Part shown: positions 1-11,350 of the stretch, one piece after another
How positions within the stretch are numbered: the first letter of the stretch is position 1
Layout of the letters: each line of letters opens with the position of its first letter
Assembly (NCBI RefSeq): GCF_900113315.1
Contig: NZ_FOZG01000001.1
Span: 372,001 to 436,000 of the forward strand
Direction of reading: 5' to 3'
Length of the DNA: 64,000 nt
Origin: Sphingomonas jatrophae
GTDB taxonomy: Bacteria > Pseudomonadota > Alphaproteobacteria > Sphingomonadales > Sphingomonadaceae
Program-made: the position numbers and the translations under genes
The notes under the pieces: model-generated
Databases searched by the model: none
Seen by the model: only the letters and a program-made list of their open reading frames with translations
Told to the model about the DNA's origin: nothing

Positions 1-810
1 ATCACCGAATATGGCTTTGCCGGCGTCGGCACCGGAGCGGCGATGGGCGGCCTGCGCCCGATCGTCGAGTTCATGACGTTCAACTTCGCCATGCAGGCGA
101 TCGACCACATCATCAACTCGGCCGCCAAGACCAACTATATGTCGGGCGGGCAGATGCGCTGCCCGATCGTGTTCCGCGGGCCGAACGGTGCAGCGGCGCG
201 CGTGGCGGCGCAGCACAGCCAGAATTTCGCACCCTGGTATGCCAGCGTCCCCGGCCTGATCGTGATCGCGCCTTATTCGGCGGCGGACGCGAAGGGGCTG
301 CTGAAGGCGGCGATCCGCTGCGAGGATCCGGTCGTGTTCCTCGAGAACGAGCTGCTCTACGGCCACAGCTTCGAGGTGCCGACCGCGGAGGATTACGTCC
401 TGCCGATCGGCAAGGCGCGGATCGCGCGCCCGGGCAAGGACGTGACTTTGGTCAGCTATTCGATCGGTGTCGGACTGGCGCTGGATGCGGCCAAGTCGCT
501 GGCGGACGAGGGCATCGATGCGGAGGTGATCGACCTGCGCACGCTCCGCCCGCTCGACAAGGCGACCGTGCTGGAGAGCCTGAGGAAGACGAACCGCATG
601 GTCGTCGTCGAGGAGGGCTGGCCGACCTGCTCGATCGCGTCCGAAGTTATGGCGATCTGCATGGACGAGGGCTTCGACGATCTCGACGCGCCGGTGAAGC
701 GCGTGACCAACATCGACGTGCCGATGCCCTATGCCGCCAACCTGGAGAAGGCGGCGCTGGTGAAGGTGGGCGACGTGATCGCCGCAGCGAAGGCGGTCTG
801 CTACCGCTGA
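1..810 (+). CDS. pdhB: Pyruvate dehydrogenase E1 component subunit beta, C-terminal part
   Basis: Partial gene: the frame is open from the first base of the window, so the start lies to the left. The visible 269 residues cover the end of the thiamine-diphosphate-binding pyrimidine domain ([20 protein letters not shown], then RGPNG) and the C-terminal transketolase domain ([28 protein letters not shown]). This matches the E1 beta chain of the pyruvate dehydrogenase complex, which with E1 alpha decarboxylates pyruvate in the cytoplasm and passes the acetyl group to E2 lipoyl domains. Alphaproteobacterial PdhB often has an N-terminal lipoyl domain; that part is outside the window. Branched-chain E1 beta is an alternative, but the sequence reads as PdhB. 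Confidence 0.93.
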   Translation: MTEYGFAGVGTGAAMGGLRPIVEFMTFNFAMQAIDHIINSAAKTNYMSGGQMRCPIVFRGPNGAAARVAAQHSQNFAPWYASVPGLIVIAPYSAADAKGLLKAAIRCEDPVVFLENELLYGHSFEVPTAEDYVLPIGKARIARPGKDVTLVSYSIGVGLALDAAKSLADEGIDAEVIDLRTLRPLDKATVLESLRKTNRMVVVEEGWPTCSIASEVMAICMDEGFDDLDAPVKRVTNIDVPMPYAANLEKAALVKVGDVIAAAKAVCYR

Positions 811-824
811 TCCGGCGGCTGCTG

Positions 825-843
825 CCCCGGCCCGGTGCCGGGG
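825..843. terminator. Hairpin between convergent pdhB and Tad genes
   Basis: A 7-bp GC stem (CCCCGGC / GCCGGGG) with a 5-base loop starts 15 bases after the pdhB stop and ends 7 bases before the stop of the convergent TadE-like gene. There is no T-run, so it may act with Rho or simply be a GC-rich palindrome. Confidence 0.3.
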
Positions 844-849
844 TGGCGG

Positions 850-1557
850 TCAGGCGGCGTATTTGCCGCAGGTCGACATCTGCGTGGCGGTCAGGCTGGC
901 GCGGTTGAGCGTCTGGTTGACGCGCTGACGCACGTTGAACGCGCCCGTGTAGCGCATGCGGCGCGTGCCCAGGAAGCGGTTCGCCACGAGCGGCTGATAG
1001 TCGTAGACGACCTCGACCAGCATCGTCGCGGTGCCCTGCGCCGTAGCAATCTGGTTGCCTGTGGGACCGAGCTGGGTGGCGGTCCATTTCAGCGACGATG
1101 CGCCGTAATCAGTTGGCGCCTTGGTGCTATCGGTGAAGCTGGTGATCTTGGCACCGGTTGAGCTCATCGGCTCGCCGTAGGTGGACTCAACCTGCAATGC
1201 GCCGGAGCAACGCTGCCAACGCATCCACTGCTTGCCATCGGACGTCGCCTCGACATCGGACAGGATGATGCGGCCGTTGGCGGCAAAATCGATGTTGCGG
1301 CCGACGAACTTGGCGCCGGCGAACAGTTCGTTAATGTCGATCTCGTCAATCTCGTCGCGGACGCGGGCGGCATTGTCGGCGGTTGTGGCCGCGATCTGGC
1401 TGATGCGCAGATTGGCGATGGCGAAATGCGCGACCTCGATGCCGCCAAGCCCGAGCGTCAGCAGTACGGGCAGCGAAATCGCCCATTCGATCAGCGCAAG
1501 GCCGCTGCGATCGGCAGCCAGCGCGCGGAGGGTGCGTGCGGTGTGCTTCACGGGCAT
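850..1557 (-). CDS. TadE-like pilus assembly protein (third gene of the tad operon)
   Basis: 235 residues. After a short basic N-terminus comes the TadE-type signal segment (RSGLALIEWAISLPVLL) with the conserved Glu near the start of the hydrophobic stretch, as in type IVb pseudopilins cleaved by a prepilin peptidase. The rest would be periplasmic and ends with a Cys (TATQMSTCGKYAA). The start is the ATG at 1557; the longer open frame upstream lies antisense to the gene before it. This ATG overlaps the end of the preceding TadE gene by 10 bases, so the two are probably translationally coupled. Likely a minor pilin or anchor of a Flp/Tad appendage; no pilin or secretion ATPase gene is in the window, so the main tad locus must be elsewhere. 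Confidence 0.75.
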   Translation of the reverse strand: MPVKHTARTLRALAADRSGLALIEWAISLPVLLTLGLGGIEVAHFAIANLRISQIAATTADNAARVRDEIDEIDINELFAGAKFVGRNIDFAANGRIILSDVEATSDGKQWMRWQRCSGALQVESTYGEPMSSTGAKITSFTDSTKAPTDYGASSLKWTATQLGPTGNQIATAQGTATMLVEVVYDYQPLVANRFLGTRRMRYTGAFNVRQRVNQTLNRASLTATQMSTCGKYAA

Positions 1558-2123
1558 GGGATGGGCGAGGGCAGCTGCGCCTGCGCGCCATAGGGTTGGT
1601 TGCGCAGCACCGTGTTGGCGGTGACCGTCTCCGTGCTGGACCAGCCCATGAACCGGGCGAGCGGCACCAGACGCGGGAACTTGAGCGTCACCGTATAGAA
1701 GACGATGTCGTCCGAGCCGCCGAGGCCGGTATTGCCGGAGTTCGAGCCGTTGTCCCACATCCCGTTCTTGTTTTCGTCGATATAGGTCTCACCGACTTCG
1801 CACACGCCGTTGCGGTTCTCGTCCTCCGACTTGGCGACGCCGGAGAACTGGAAGTAGCTCGCCTTGTCGATGTCGGGCGGATAGACTTTCGAGAAGAGCT
1901 TGACCTGGCTCTTCACGAAATCGTCGATCTGCGTCGGGGTCTTGTCACCGATGGTGGCGAGGCGTGCGGCGCGGTGCAGCGTGCCTTCCAGCACCGCCTG
2001 CGCATACATGCGGTAGCCGAAATCGAACAGGACGAGCAACGTCAGGCACAGCGGCAGGATGACGAAGCCCATCTCGACGATGGTCGCGCCGCGCGTGTCG
2101 CGGCGCAGCTTGCGACCGATCAT
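1548..2123 (-). CDS. TadE-like pilus assembly protein
   Basis: 191 residues with the canonical TadE start: a basic tip (MIGRKLRRDTRG), then ATIVEMGFVILPLCLTLLVL with the Glu of the prepilin-like signal, then a long periplasmic domain. The periplasmic part holds a DENRNGVCEVGETYIDENKN stretch rich in Asp, Asn and Glu that resembles calcium-binding loops. It overlaps the upstream TadG-like gene by 4 bases and the downstream TadE-like gene by 10, so the three form one operon. Family role: minor component of Tad pili, inner-membrane anchored. The calcium-binding idea is inference. Confidence 0.78.
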   Translation of the reverse strand: MIGRKLRRDTRGATIVEMGFVILPLCLTLLVLFDFGYRMYAQAVLEGTLHRAARLATIGDKTPTQIDDFVKSQVKLFSKVYPPDIDKASYFQFSGVAKSEDENRNGVCEVGETYIDENKNGMWDNGSNSGNTGLGGSDDIVFYTVTLKFPRLVPLARFMGWSSTETVTANTVLRNQPYGAQAQLPSPIPCP

Positions 2124-3838
2124 TGGGTGAGCCTCAGCGCGCCGATATTCTTGCCGATCTCGACGAATTTATCGTTCAGCTCCTGCTGGTTAGCGGAGGT
2201 GGACGCCTGCCCTTTGTTGGCGCAGTTGCTCAACGAAGAATCCAGTGCTGCGTCAAACGCCACGACCCAAACCGAAATTCCACGAGACTTCGCGAGCGTG
2301 CACAACAGGTTAAAGCGGTTCTTGTGCCGTGCGAGCTGATCAGTCTGGTTTGAAGACGATCCACCCGGCGTTGCCCGCGCATCGTAACGCTCAACTCCGT
2401 ACGTCGAATACAGCGTATCATAGCCTGTCGAGAACACGCCATCCGTCATGAAAATTAGGTACTTGCTGACGGGCATACCGCCGTAAGTAGAGGGATTGTC
2501 CGCGGAAAAGACGCCAGCTGCTGACAGCATACGGATACCCCAGACCATGCCGTTGTCATGGTAAGTGCCGCCGTCAGGCTGCAAAGTATTAAGATAGTTC
2601 GACAGATCGCTTTTTGCCCAAACCTGCAAACGTTTCGCTTCGGCTGGACAAGCCCACTGAGGCTTCTGAGGCTCTCCGCCGAGGCTAGTGTTGGTTGTAG
2701 GCGGGACGTATTCGACCTCCGGCCAATAGGGCTTCCATTGAGAGGTGATGTCGCCGGAGCTTGGAACCCTGTCGATATCGAGATCATAGGCGCTGGTGGG
2801 AATAGAAGTGGCTGTTGAAGACATACGCGTTGTCGCACGCTCTTCGATGCACCCCTGCCAAGTGACCTTCGTGTTGGTGCCTGGCGCGCGCGTTGGATCC
2901 AGCACGGCAGTGCCAGGAACCGAACTGGTCTGGGTAGAAGAACCAGTCGCATAGGACGACAGGTCATGCTCTATCGGCATATAGTTCCAGTTGGGCGATG
3001 CCGTGTCGCCACTTCCGGCACTTGCAGCGTTGGTGTCGTTCCATGTGCAAGTGCCATACCAATCGCGACTTCCCCCCAAAGAAATGCATTGAGATGACGT
3101 CTTGTACGTTGAATGGCGGTAAGAGCCGGCGAACTGGCGTGACTGATAGGTCCACTTGGTGTTCGTCACGTTGTTCACGCTCGCACCGCGCAGCAGTCGG
3201 CCAACGTTGATCGAGGAGGCGTAGGGCACCACCGCGTAGCGCAGTCGCAGGTTTACACCTTCGAGTTGAGTCTGGATCGGTCTCAGCGTGTCATAGAAGT
3301 TGAGCACTGCTTTCCGAAGGGCAACGATCTTAATGTCCGTGTCTGTAGAACTGGCTTTATCCGCCATGGAACCAGTAACGTCGAGAACAAGAACCACATC
3401 GGTGTTCACGAAGTCGAGCCTAGCGTTGCAGGCGACCGAGATCGGCAGATAGGGAAAGCCGAAGATCTTCATAACGGTCAGCGGCATTTGGGTGGCCGCG
3501 GTAACTGTGACCGTGCTGTTGGGCGCGCTGCCGACGACGGGCTCGAAGCCGCGCGCACCGAACCAAGCGGTGCCGTCCTTGTCCTTCTCGCCCGTCGGGA
3601 AGTTGAACTTGAAGAATTTCAACGCCTCGGCCCGGACCGTGTCATCCACCGTGCCGTTGGTCATGGCGCGGCGGCCGGCCAGCGCGCCGGCGTCGCAGGC
3701 CTGCTGAAGGCGGGTGTGCGCCATGTAGGTGCGTGACAGATCGATGCCCGAGCCGATCATGGCGAGCAGCGGCAGGATCGCGGCGCCGACGATCGCCAGC
3801 GTGTTGCCGCGACGATCGCGCACCAGCCGGGCGAGCAT
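2120..3838 (-). CDS. TadG-like pilus assembly protein with von Willebrand factor A domain
   Basis: 572 residues from the ATG at 3838, which has GGAGG 9 bases upstream; an ATG at 3877 (585 residues) is also possible. The N-terminus is the TadG-type segment DRRGNTLAIVGAAILPLLAM, followed by a conserved CDAGALAGRRA region. A von Willebrand A domain begins near residue 146 with the MIDAS-like motif DVTGSM (D153-S157). The middle (about residues 200-400) is unusually rich in Ser, Thr, Asn, Trp and Tyr, with several Cys, and its DNA is visibly poorer in GC than the flanks. The C-terminus runs back into a vWA-like fold (LIFMTDGVFSTGYD, VWVVAFDA). Probable role: inner-membrane-anchored adhesion or assembly protein of a Tad pilus. 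First gene of the three-gene operon. Confidence 0.8.
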   Translation of the reverse strand: MLARLVRDRRGNTLAIVGAAILPLLAMIGSGIDLSRTYMAHTRLQQACDAGALAGRRAMTNGTVDDTVRAEALKFFKFNFPTGEKDKDGTAWFGARGFEPVVGSAPNSTVTVTAATQMPLTVMKIFGFPYLPISVACNARLDFVNTDVVLVLDVTGSMADKASSTDTDIKIVALRKAVLNFYDTLRPIQTQLEGVNLRLRYAVVPYASSINVGRLLRGASVNNVTNTKWTYQSRQFAGSYRHSTYKTSSQCISLGGSRDWYGTCTWNDTNAASAGSGDTASPNWNYMPIEHDLSSYATGSSTQTSSVPGTAVLDPTRAPGTNTKVTWQGCIEERATTRMSSTATSIPTSAYDLDIDRVPSSGDITSQWKPYWPEVEYVPPTTNTSLGGEPQKPQWACPAEAKRLQVWAKSDLSNYLNTLQPDGGTYHDNGMVWGIRMLSAAGVFSADNPSTYGGMPVSKYLIFMTDGVFSTGYDTLYSTYGVERYDARATPGGSSSNQTDQLARHKNRFNLLCTLAKSRGISVWVVAFDAALDSSLSNCANKGQASTSANQQELNDKFVEIGKNIGALRLTQ

Positions 3839-3985
3839 CGCCCAAGACCTCCACCCACGCCGTGCCTTGCCCGCCATCCGATATGGTCCTCTCGCGCCCG
3901 AACGGCGCCCACCCACGCCGGCCTTGCGGCGGACGCCTCGACATCCGAATAACAGGCGGTGGTTAAGCGAAGGTTTGCCGGGGAC

Positions 3986-4591
3986 GTGCAGGATCCCGAG
4001 ATTGAGTTGGCGCTGCTGCATGCGCCGGCGGACGCGCGCGATGATCTCGCGGCGTTGTTCGCGCTGGATGCGCGCATGCGCCAGATCGTGATCGGAGCGC
4101 GTGAACCGATGCTGGCGGCGATCAAGCTCGTCTGGTGGCGCGAGCGGATCGAGGCGCTTCCCGAGGCTCCGGCGGGGGAGCCGCTGCTGGCGGCGCTGGC
4201 CGAGGCTGTACGCGCGGGCATGCCGGCGGAGGCGGTGGCGGGCATCGTCGCGGGTTGGGAGGATGTGCTGGCCGAGGATGTCACCGCCGGTCACGCGGCG
4301 CGCGGGGCGGCCTTGTTCCGGGCGGCGGCGGCGCGGCTGGGCGGGCCTATGCCGGACGGTCTCGAGGCGGGTGGGGCGGCATGGGCGCTGGTCGACGCCG
4401 CGCGCCATGGTGCCGAGACGCTGTCCGCCGCGCAGGGGCAGTCGCGGGCGCCGCGCTGGCCGGGGAGGCTGAGGGCGCTGGGCATGCTGGCCCGGCTGGC
4501 GGAGCAGGATGCGGCGGGCGGGCGGCCCGCGCCGCAGGCGACGCCGGGCCGCTCCGCGCGGATGATCTGGCACCGGCTGACGGGTCGCTGA
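3986..4591 (+). CDS. Squalene/phytoene synthase family protein (short form)
   Basis: About 201 residues from the GTG at 3986; a GTG at 3959 would add 9 residues, and neither has a clear ribosome site. The sequence carries the family signature LAALFALDARMRQIV followed by REPMLAAIKLVWWRERIEAL, as in the compact squalene/phytoene-synthase-like proteins of sphingomonads and the NDUFAF6-like branch. The aspartate-rich DxxxD diphosphate-binding motif of true prenyl synthases is not evident, so enzymatic head-to-head prenyl transfer is doubtful. It is divergent from the tad operon and followed by an EF-hand gene. Family assignment is fairly sure; function is not. Confidence 0.6.
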   Translation: MQDPEIELALLHAPADARDDLAALFALDARMRQIVIGAREPMLAAIKLVWWRERIEALPEAPAGEPLLAALAEAVRAGMPAEAVAGIVAGWEDVLAEDVTAGHAARGAALFRAAAARLGGPMPDGLEAGGAAWALVDAARHGAETLSAAQGQSRAPRWPGRLRALGMLARLAEQDAAGGRPAPQATPGRSARMIWHRLTGR

Positions 4592-4648
4592 GCGGCTTTC
4601 CGTCGGGCGGAGGGTTGGCTAGCGTTGCGGCCGAGGGGAGACGGGCGG

Positions 4649-5104
4649 ATGTGGCGCTATCTGGTGGGGCTTGCAGGCGGGGTGATCGCGATGGGCGGCG
4701 GGCTGCTGCTGACGCGCGGGGGTGCGCAACCGCCAGCGACGATCCCGCCCCCGCCCGCCGCCAGCGGGGCGAGCGCCGCTGCCGAACCCGCGTCCGAGCC
4801 GCTGCCCGAGGCGACCGAGCGGACGCGCGAGGAGAAGCGCTTCGCCCGCTACGACAAGGACAAGGACGGGGCGATCCTCAGGGCCGAATATCTGGCGGCG
4901 CGGCGCAAGGCCTATGACAAGCTCGACCGCAACCATGACGGGCGGCTCGACTTCGAGGAATATGCCGTGAAGACGAGCGAGCGTTTCGCCAAGGCGGATG
5001 CGGACCGATCCGGCCAGCTGACGGCGGCAGAGTTCGCCACCACGCGGGTGGCGCGCACGCCCAGGCGCGCGGCGCCGTGCCCGCCGGTCGCTCAGGACGA
5101 CTGA
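4649..5104 (+). CDS. EF-hand domain protein, membrane-anchored or exported
   Basis: 151 residues from the ATG at 4649, preceded by GAGGGGAG at good spacing. The N-terminus is a signal or anchor helix (residues 3-21, LVGLAGGVIAMGGGLLL). A Pro/Ala-rich linker follows, then three calcium-type loops with the 12-residue D..D..D-G....E pattern: D69-E80 (DKDKDGAILRAE), D93-E104 (DRNHDGRLDFEE) and D117-E128 (DADRSGQLTAAE). The loops therefore look competent to bind calcium. The protein would sit in the periplasm or cell envelope. Its partner is unknown; the convergent gene 13 bases on is trmFO, so it stands alone. Confidence 0.75.
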   Translation: MWRYLVGLAGGVIAMGGGLLLTRGGAQPPATIPPPPAASGASAAAEPASEPLPEATERTREEKRFARYDKDKDGAILRAEYLAARRKAYDKLDRNHDGRLDFEEYAVKTSERFAKADADRSGQLTAAEFATTRVARTPRRAAPCPPVAQDD

Positions 5105-5117
5105 CCGGAGCGCCTGA

Positions 5118-6428
5118 TCAGGCGGCGGTCAGCCAAGTCGCCAGATCGTCGCGGGCACGGGCCGTCAGCACGGCGCGACGATCCGCCTTCTTGCGGCCCT
5201 CGACCGGCGGAAACAGGCCGAAATTGACGTTCATCGGCTGGAACGTATCCGCCTTGGCGCCGCCCGTGACATGGCCCAGCAACGCGCCGAGCGCGGTGGT
5301 GCCCGGCGGCGGCAGCGCGGTGGTGCCGGCGAGGTCCGCCACCGCGAAGCGGCCGGCGAGCAGGCCGACGGCGGCGCTTTCGACATAGCCCTCACACCCG
5401 GTAATCTGCCCGGCGAAGCGAACCGCGGGGCGGGACCGGAGGCGGAGCGTCGCATCCAGCAGCCGCGGCGATTGCAGGAAGGTGTTGCGGTGCAAGCCGC
5501 CCAACCGGGCGAACTCAGCCTTTTCCAATCCCGGAATGGTGCGGAACAGGCGGACCTGCTCGGCATGCTTCAGCTTGGTCTGGAAGCCGACCATGTTCCA
5601 CAAGGTGCCCAGCGCATTATCCTGCCGCAGCTGCACGACGGCATAGGGCCAGCGGCCGGTGCGCGGATCATCCAGCCCCATCGGCTTCATCGGGCCGTGG
5701 CGCAGCGTCTCGTGTCCGCGGGAGGCCATCACTTCGATCGGCATGCAGCCCTCGAAATAAGGCGTGTTGCGCTCCCACTCCTTGAACTCGGTCTTCTCCG
5801 CGGCGAGCAGGCCTTCGACGAAGGCGTGATATTCGTCGCGGTTCATCGGGCAGTTGAGGTAATCTTTGCCGCCGCCCTTGTCCCAGCGCGACTGGAACCA
5901 GGCGATGCCGGTATCCACCGTCTCGCGGTGCACGATGGGTGCGATGGCGTCGAAAAAGGCCAGCGCATCCTCGCCCGTCTCGGCGGCGATGGCAGCGGCG
6001 AGCGGAGCGGCGGTGAGCGGACCGGTGGCGACGATGACGGGGCCGTCCGGCAGCACGTCCACGCGCTCGCGCACCAGCTCGATCAACGGATGCGCTTCGA
6101 TCGCCTGCGTGACGCCGGCCGCGAAGCCGTCACGATCGACGGCCAGGGCCGAGCCGGCGGGCAGACGGTGCGTATCCGCCTGCGCGAGGATCAGCGATCC
6201 GGCGGCGCGCATCTCGGCATGGAGCAGGCCGACGGCGTTGTTGTCGGCATCGTCCGAGCGGAAACTGTTGGAGCAGACCAGCTCCGCCAGCGAGTCGGTG
6301 TGGTGCGCGGGGGTGGCTTCGACGCCGCGCATTTCGGACAGGCGCACGCGGTAGCCGGCCTGCGCCAGCTGCCACGCCGCCTCCGACCCGGCGAGCCCGC
6401 CGCCGATGACATGGATGTGATGAGACAT
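5118..6428 (-). CDS. trmFO: Methylenetetrahydrofolate-tRNA-(uracil-5-)-methyltransferase TrmFO
   Basis: 436 residues. The N-terminus has the FAD-binding Rossmann motif [18 protein letters not shown], followed by the TrmFO-typical [40 protein letters not shown] and [19 protein letters not shown] blocks. TrmFO uses 5,10-methylenetetrahydrofolate and FADH2 to make ribothymidine at position 54 of the tRNA T-loop. The start is the ATG at 6428 directly before the Rossmann motif; upstream in-frame codons lie in the intergenic region shared with the divergent VOC gene. Length matches the family (430-470). Confidence 0.95.
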   Translation of the reverse strand: MSHHIHVIGGGLAGSEAAWQLAQAGYRVRLSEMRGVEATPAHHTDSLAELVCSNSFRSDDADNNAVGLLHAEMRAAGSLILAQADTHRLPAGSALAVDRDGFAAGVTQAIEAHPLIELVRERVDVLPDGPVIVATGPLTAAPLAAAIAAETGEDALAFFDAIAPIVHRETVDTGIAWFQSRWDKGGGKDYLNCPMNRDEYHAFVEGLLAAEKTEFKEWERNTPYFEGCMPIEVMASRGHETLRHGPMKPMGLDDPRTGRWPYAVVQLRQDNALGTLWNMVGFQTKLKHAEQVRLFRTIPGLEKAEFARLGGLHRNTFLQSPRLLDATLRLRSRPAVRFAGQITGCEGYVESAAVGLLAGRFAVADLAGTTALPPPGTTALGALLGHVTGGAKADTFQPMNVNFGLFPPVEGRKKADRRAVLTARARDDLATWLTAA

Positions 6429-6584
6429 GCCTGTCCGCTTAGCCGCGTGGCGCGGGCAAGGGCAATCATCTCGCCCGTCCAACGCCCCCGCCGCGGTGCC
6501 GTGCGTCACAAAAGAGATCGTGCTGGACCGCTAGTCAGCGCGCACGCTAGCCTGCCCGTCGGGGGCAGATCGGAGGGGTGGCTT

Positions 6585-8036
6585 ATGATCGAGCATGTGA
6601 CGATCCACGTCGAGGACCTGGACGAGGCGCGCGGCTTCTATGAGGCCTTGCTGGCGCCGCTCGGCTATGAGGTGACGCGGCGTGTGTCCGACCATGATGA
6701 CGGTCCGCGCATCGCCTTCGGTCGCGATCGCCGCGCGCAGCTGTGGCTGGTCGAGGAGAGCATGGCGCATGAGGGGCTGGTGATCGCGCTCACCGCTGAC
6801 GACGAAGCCGCAGTCGATGCCTTCCGCTCCGCCGCCGAGGATGCAGGCGCGGACGACGTGTCCGAGGCGGAAACCGATCACGCGGGGAAGTATGCCGCCA
6901 GCGCCAAGGATGCGAACGGCAACCGCATCGTTGCGGTGGCCGGTGGCGCCGGGCGGGGGATGATCGACCATGTGCAGCTGGTCGTCAGCGATTTCGGCCG
7001 CACGCTGCGCTTCTACGAACAGCTGCTCGAACCGCTCGAAGTGTCGCTGGTCGCGCGGGAGCTGGATCATGAGGATGGCCCGCGCGTCGCCTTCGGCCAG
7101 GGCGGCGAGCCGAGCCTGTGGCTGACCGAGGAAGGCGATCCGCAGTCAAGTGTCGCGATCGGCTTCTCCGCCGCGAACAAGCGGCAGGTGGACGAGTTTT
7201 ACGTCAACGCCAAGGATGCCGGCGGGCGCAAGATCCAGGCGGCCGGCGTGCGCGATGAGGTCGGCCCCGATTACTACGTCGCGGGGGCGAGCGATCCCGA
7301 CAACAACCGGATCGAGGCGGTGCATGACGGCGAGCATGGCCTCGCTCCCGTCGCCGCGGTGAAGACGGGCGGCGACAAGCTGGCCGAGGCCGCGGCGCTG
7401 CAGCGCTGGGAAGCGGAGCGGGCGCAGGCCAAGGCGGCCGAGATGGCGGAGGCGGAGGCACGGTCCGGCCGCGGCTTCGCCAGCCTCTCGACCACGCCGG
7501 TGACGATGGCGGCGATGCCGAAGAAGGCGGCGCCCAAGGCGGAGGAGGCCGACGAGGAGGAAGAGGATCTGCTCGCAGGGCTTGGCGACGATGCCGAAGG
7601 CGATGCGGACGATCTCGATCTGGCGGCGCTCGGTCTCGACGACGATGAGGGCGAGAAGGCCGCGTCGGGCGATGATGGCGAGATCGACTGGGCAGCCCTC
7701 GGCCTGGATGATGACGAGACCTCGACCGACAAGGCCGAGACGACGGCAGGCGACGATGACGAAATCGATTGGGCCGCTCTCGGCCTCGACGATGACGATA
7801 GCTCGACCGAAAAGGCTGAGACCGCCGCCGGCGACGATGACGAGATCGACTGGGCGGCGCTCGGCCTTGACGATGACGATGCGGAGACCAGCGCGTCGAG
7901 CGATGACGAGGAGCTGGATTTGAGCGCGCTCGGCCTCGACGACGAGGAAGAGGAGGCGCCGAAGCCTGCGGCCAAGCCGGCCAAGAAGGAGATCAGCAAG
8001 TCCGCCATGGGCATGGATTTCGGCGGCAAGCTCTAG
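6585..8036 (+). CDS. Tandem VOC (glyoxalase/bleomycin-resistance fold) protein with acidic repeat tail
   Basis: 483 residues from the ATG at 6585 (GGAGG 9 bases upstream). Two VOC domains lie at about residues 1-118 (MIEHVTIHVEDLDEARGFYE) and 126-248 (MIDHVQLVVSDFGRTLRFYE ... DNNRIEAVHDG). Only the second ends in the usual NRIEAV with a Glu that can bind metal; the first has NRIVAV, so its metal site may be lost. A charged helix (about 262-295) leads to a highly acidic tail (318-457) with five copies of a D-[LW]-[AS]-ALGL-DD unit, the ALGL cores at 348, 371, 398, 425 and 448. The end is basic then hydrophobic (KKEISKSAMGMDFGGKL). The substrate is unknown. The tail looks like a multivalent binding region rather than part of the enzyme. 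Confidence 0.75.
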   Translation: MIEHVTIHVEDLDEARGFYEALLAPLGYEVTRRVSDHDDGPRIAFGRDRRAQLWLVEESMAHEGLVIALTADDEAAVDAFRSAAEDAGADDVSEAETDHAGKYAASAKDANGNRIVAVAGGAGRGMIDHVQLVVSDFGRTLRFYEQLLEPLEVSLVARELDHEDGPRVAFGQGGEPSLWLTEEGDPQSSVAIGFSAANKRQVDEFYVNAKDAGGRKIQAAGVRDEVGPDYYVAGASDPDNNRIEAVHDGEHGLAPVAAVKTGGDKLAEAAALQRWEAERAQAKAAEMAEAEARSGRGFASLSTTPVTMAAMPKKAAPKAEEADEEEEDLLAGLGDDAEGDADDLDLAALGLDDDEGEKAASGDDGEIDWAALGLDDDETSTDKAETTAGDDDEIDWAALGLDDDDSSTEKAETAAGDDDEIDWAALGLDDDDAETSASSDDEELDLSALGLDDEEEEAPKPAAKPAKKEISKSAMGMDFGGKL

Positions 8037-8045
8037 CGGCAGCGG

Positions 8046-8079
8046 GGAACGCCGCGCCGTCTCCGGGGCGCGACGTTCC
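8046..8079. terminator. Hairpin between convergent VOC and DUF952 genes
   Basis: GGAACG at 8046-8051 pairs with CGTTCC at 8074-8079, and CGCGCC at 8053-8058 with GGCGCG at 8067-8072, with one mismatch and an 8-base loop. It lies in the 54-base gap between two stop codons. There is no T-run, so termination is an inference from position. Confidence 0.4.
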
Positions 8080-8090
8080 TCGACTGCGTC

Positions 8091-8434
8091 TCAGACCGCC
8101 ATCAATGCCAGGGTGAGCGCCCGCTGGTCGGGATCGTCGGGCAGCGGACGCTCGTCCTGCACCCAGTTCCGGTCCAGCGCGGCGTAGAAGTGCGGGTAGC
8201 AGGCGCGGTCCTGCGCCATTTCCCATTTCAGCCGCTTATCCTCCGGGATGGTGAGCGCGACGACGTGCAGGCCGGTGCGGCCGTCGAACCAGCGCTGCAC
8301 CACGCCCGCCACCTGATCGCCCGCGCACAGGTGAATATAGCCGTCGCGGCGATCGAGCTCGCTGCCGGCGAACTGCCCGTCGCGGTCGAAGGCCGCCCAC
8401 TCGTCCGCAGTCATCACCTTGTAGAGCGGCGACT

Positions 8435-8438
<4 letters not shown>
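8091..8438 (-). CDS. DUF952 family protein
   Basis: 115 residues. The pattern YKVMTADEW, GQFAGSELDRRDGYIHLC and QVAGVVQRWF is characteristic of DUF952, a small cytoplasmic family related in fold to ADP-ribosyltransferase-like proteins; no activity is established. The ATG overlaps the last 4 bases of gyrA on the same strand, so it is the second gene of a gyrA transcript and probably translationally coupled to it. Confidence 0.8.
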
Positions 8439-11212
<2,774 letters not shown>

Positions 11213-11290
11213 GAGGGAATCCGTTGTGGTGAGGGGATGATCGCGCCGCGCGCGCGTCCGTCATCTAATCATCCCGCCCCCGGAACGCCA

Positions 11291-11322
11291 GTCTCGCGTG
11301 CGCGTGCGTGCGCGCGCGAGAC
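11291..11322. repeat. CG-alternating inverted repeat between yaaA and gyrA
   Basis: Two 14-base arms (GTCTCGCGTGCGCG and TGCGCGCGCGAGAC) flank a 4-base TGCG centre. Twelve pairs are Watson-Crick and two are G-T. Most of the element is an alternating purine-pyrimidine run. It sits 28 bases beyond the yaaA stop and 79 bases before the gyrA start on the minus strand. It could end the yaaA transcript, or respond to supercoiling upstream of gyrA by extruding or flipping to the Z form; both are inference. Confidence 0.5.
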
Positions 11323-11350
11323 TATAATGTAAGGGGAAGCAGGGGTGGGG

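Noticed and set aside
5271-6584. Extension of the VOC gene upstream through trmFO
   Set aside because: The extension is antisense to trmFO. The ATG at 6585 has a good ribosome site and begins the first VOC domain.
7680-7920. The 81-base repeats as a CRISPR-like or noncoding array
   Set aside because: They stay in frame, differ mostly at third positions, and encode the acidic tail of the VOC protein.
11323-11328. TATAAT as a -10 box
   Set aside because: On the plus strand it would drive only antisense RNA to yaaA, there is no -35 at the right distance, and the hexamer alone is weak evidence.
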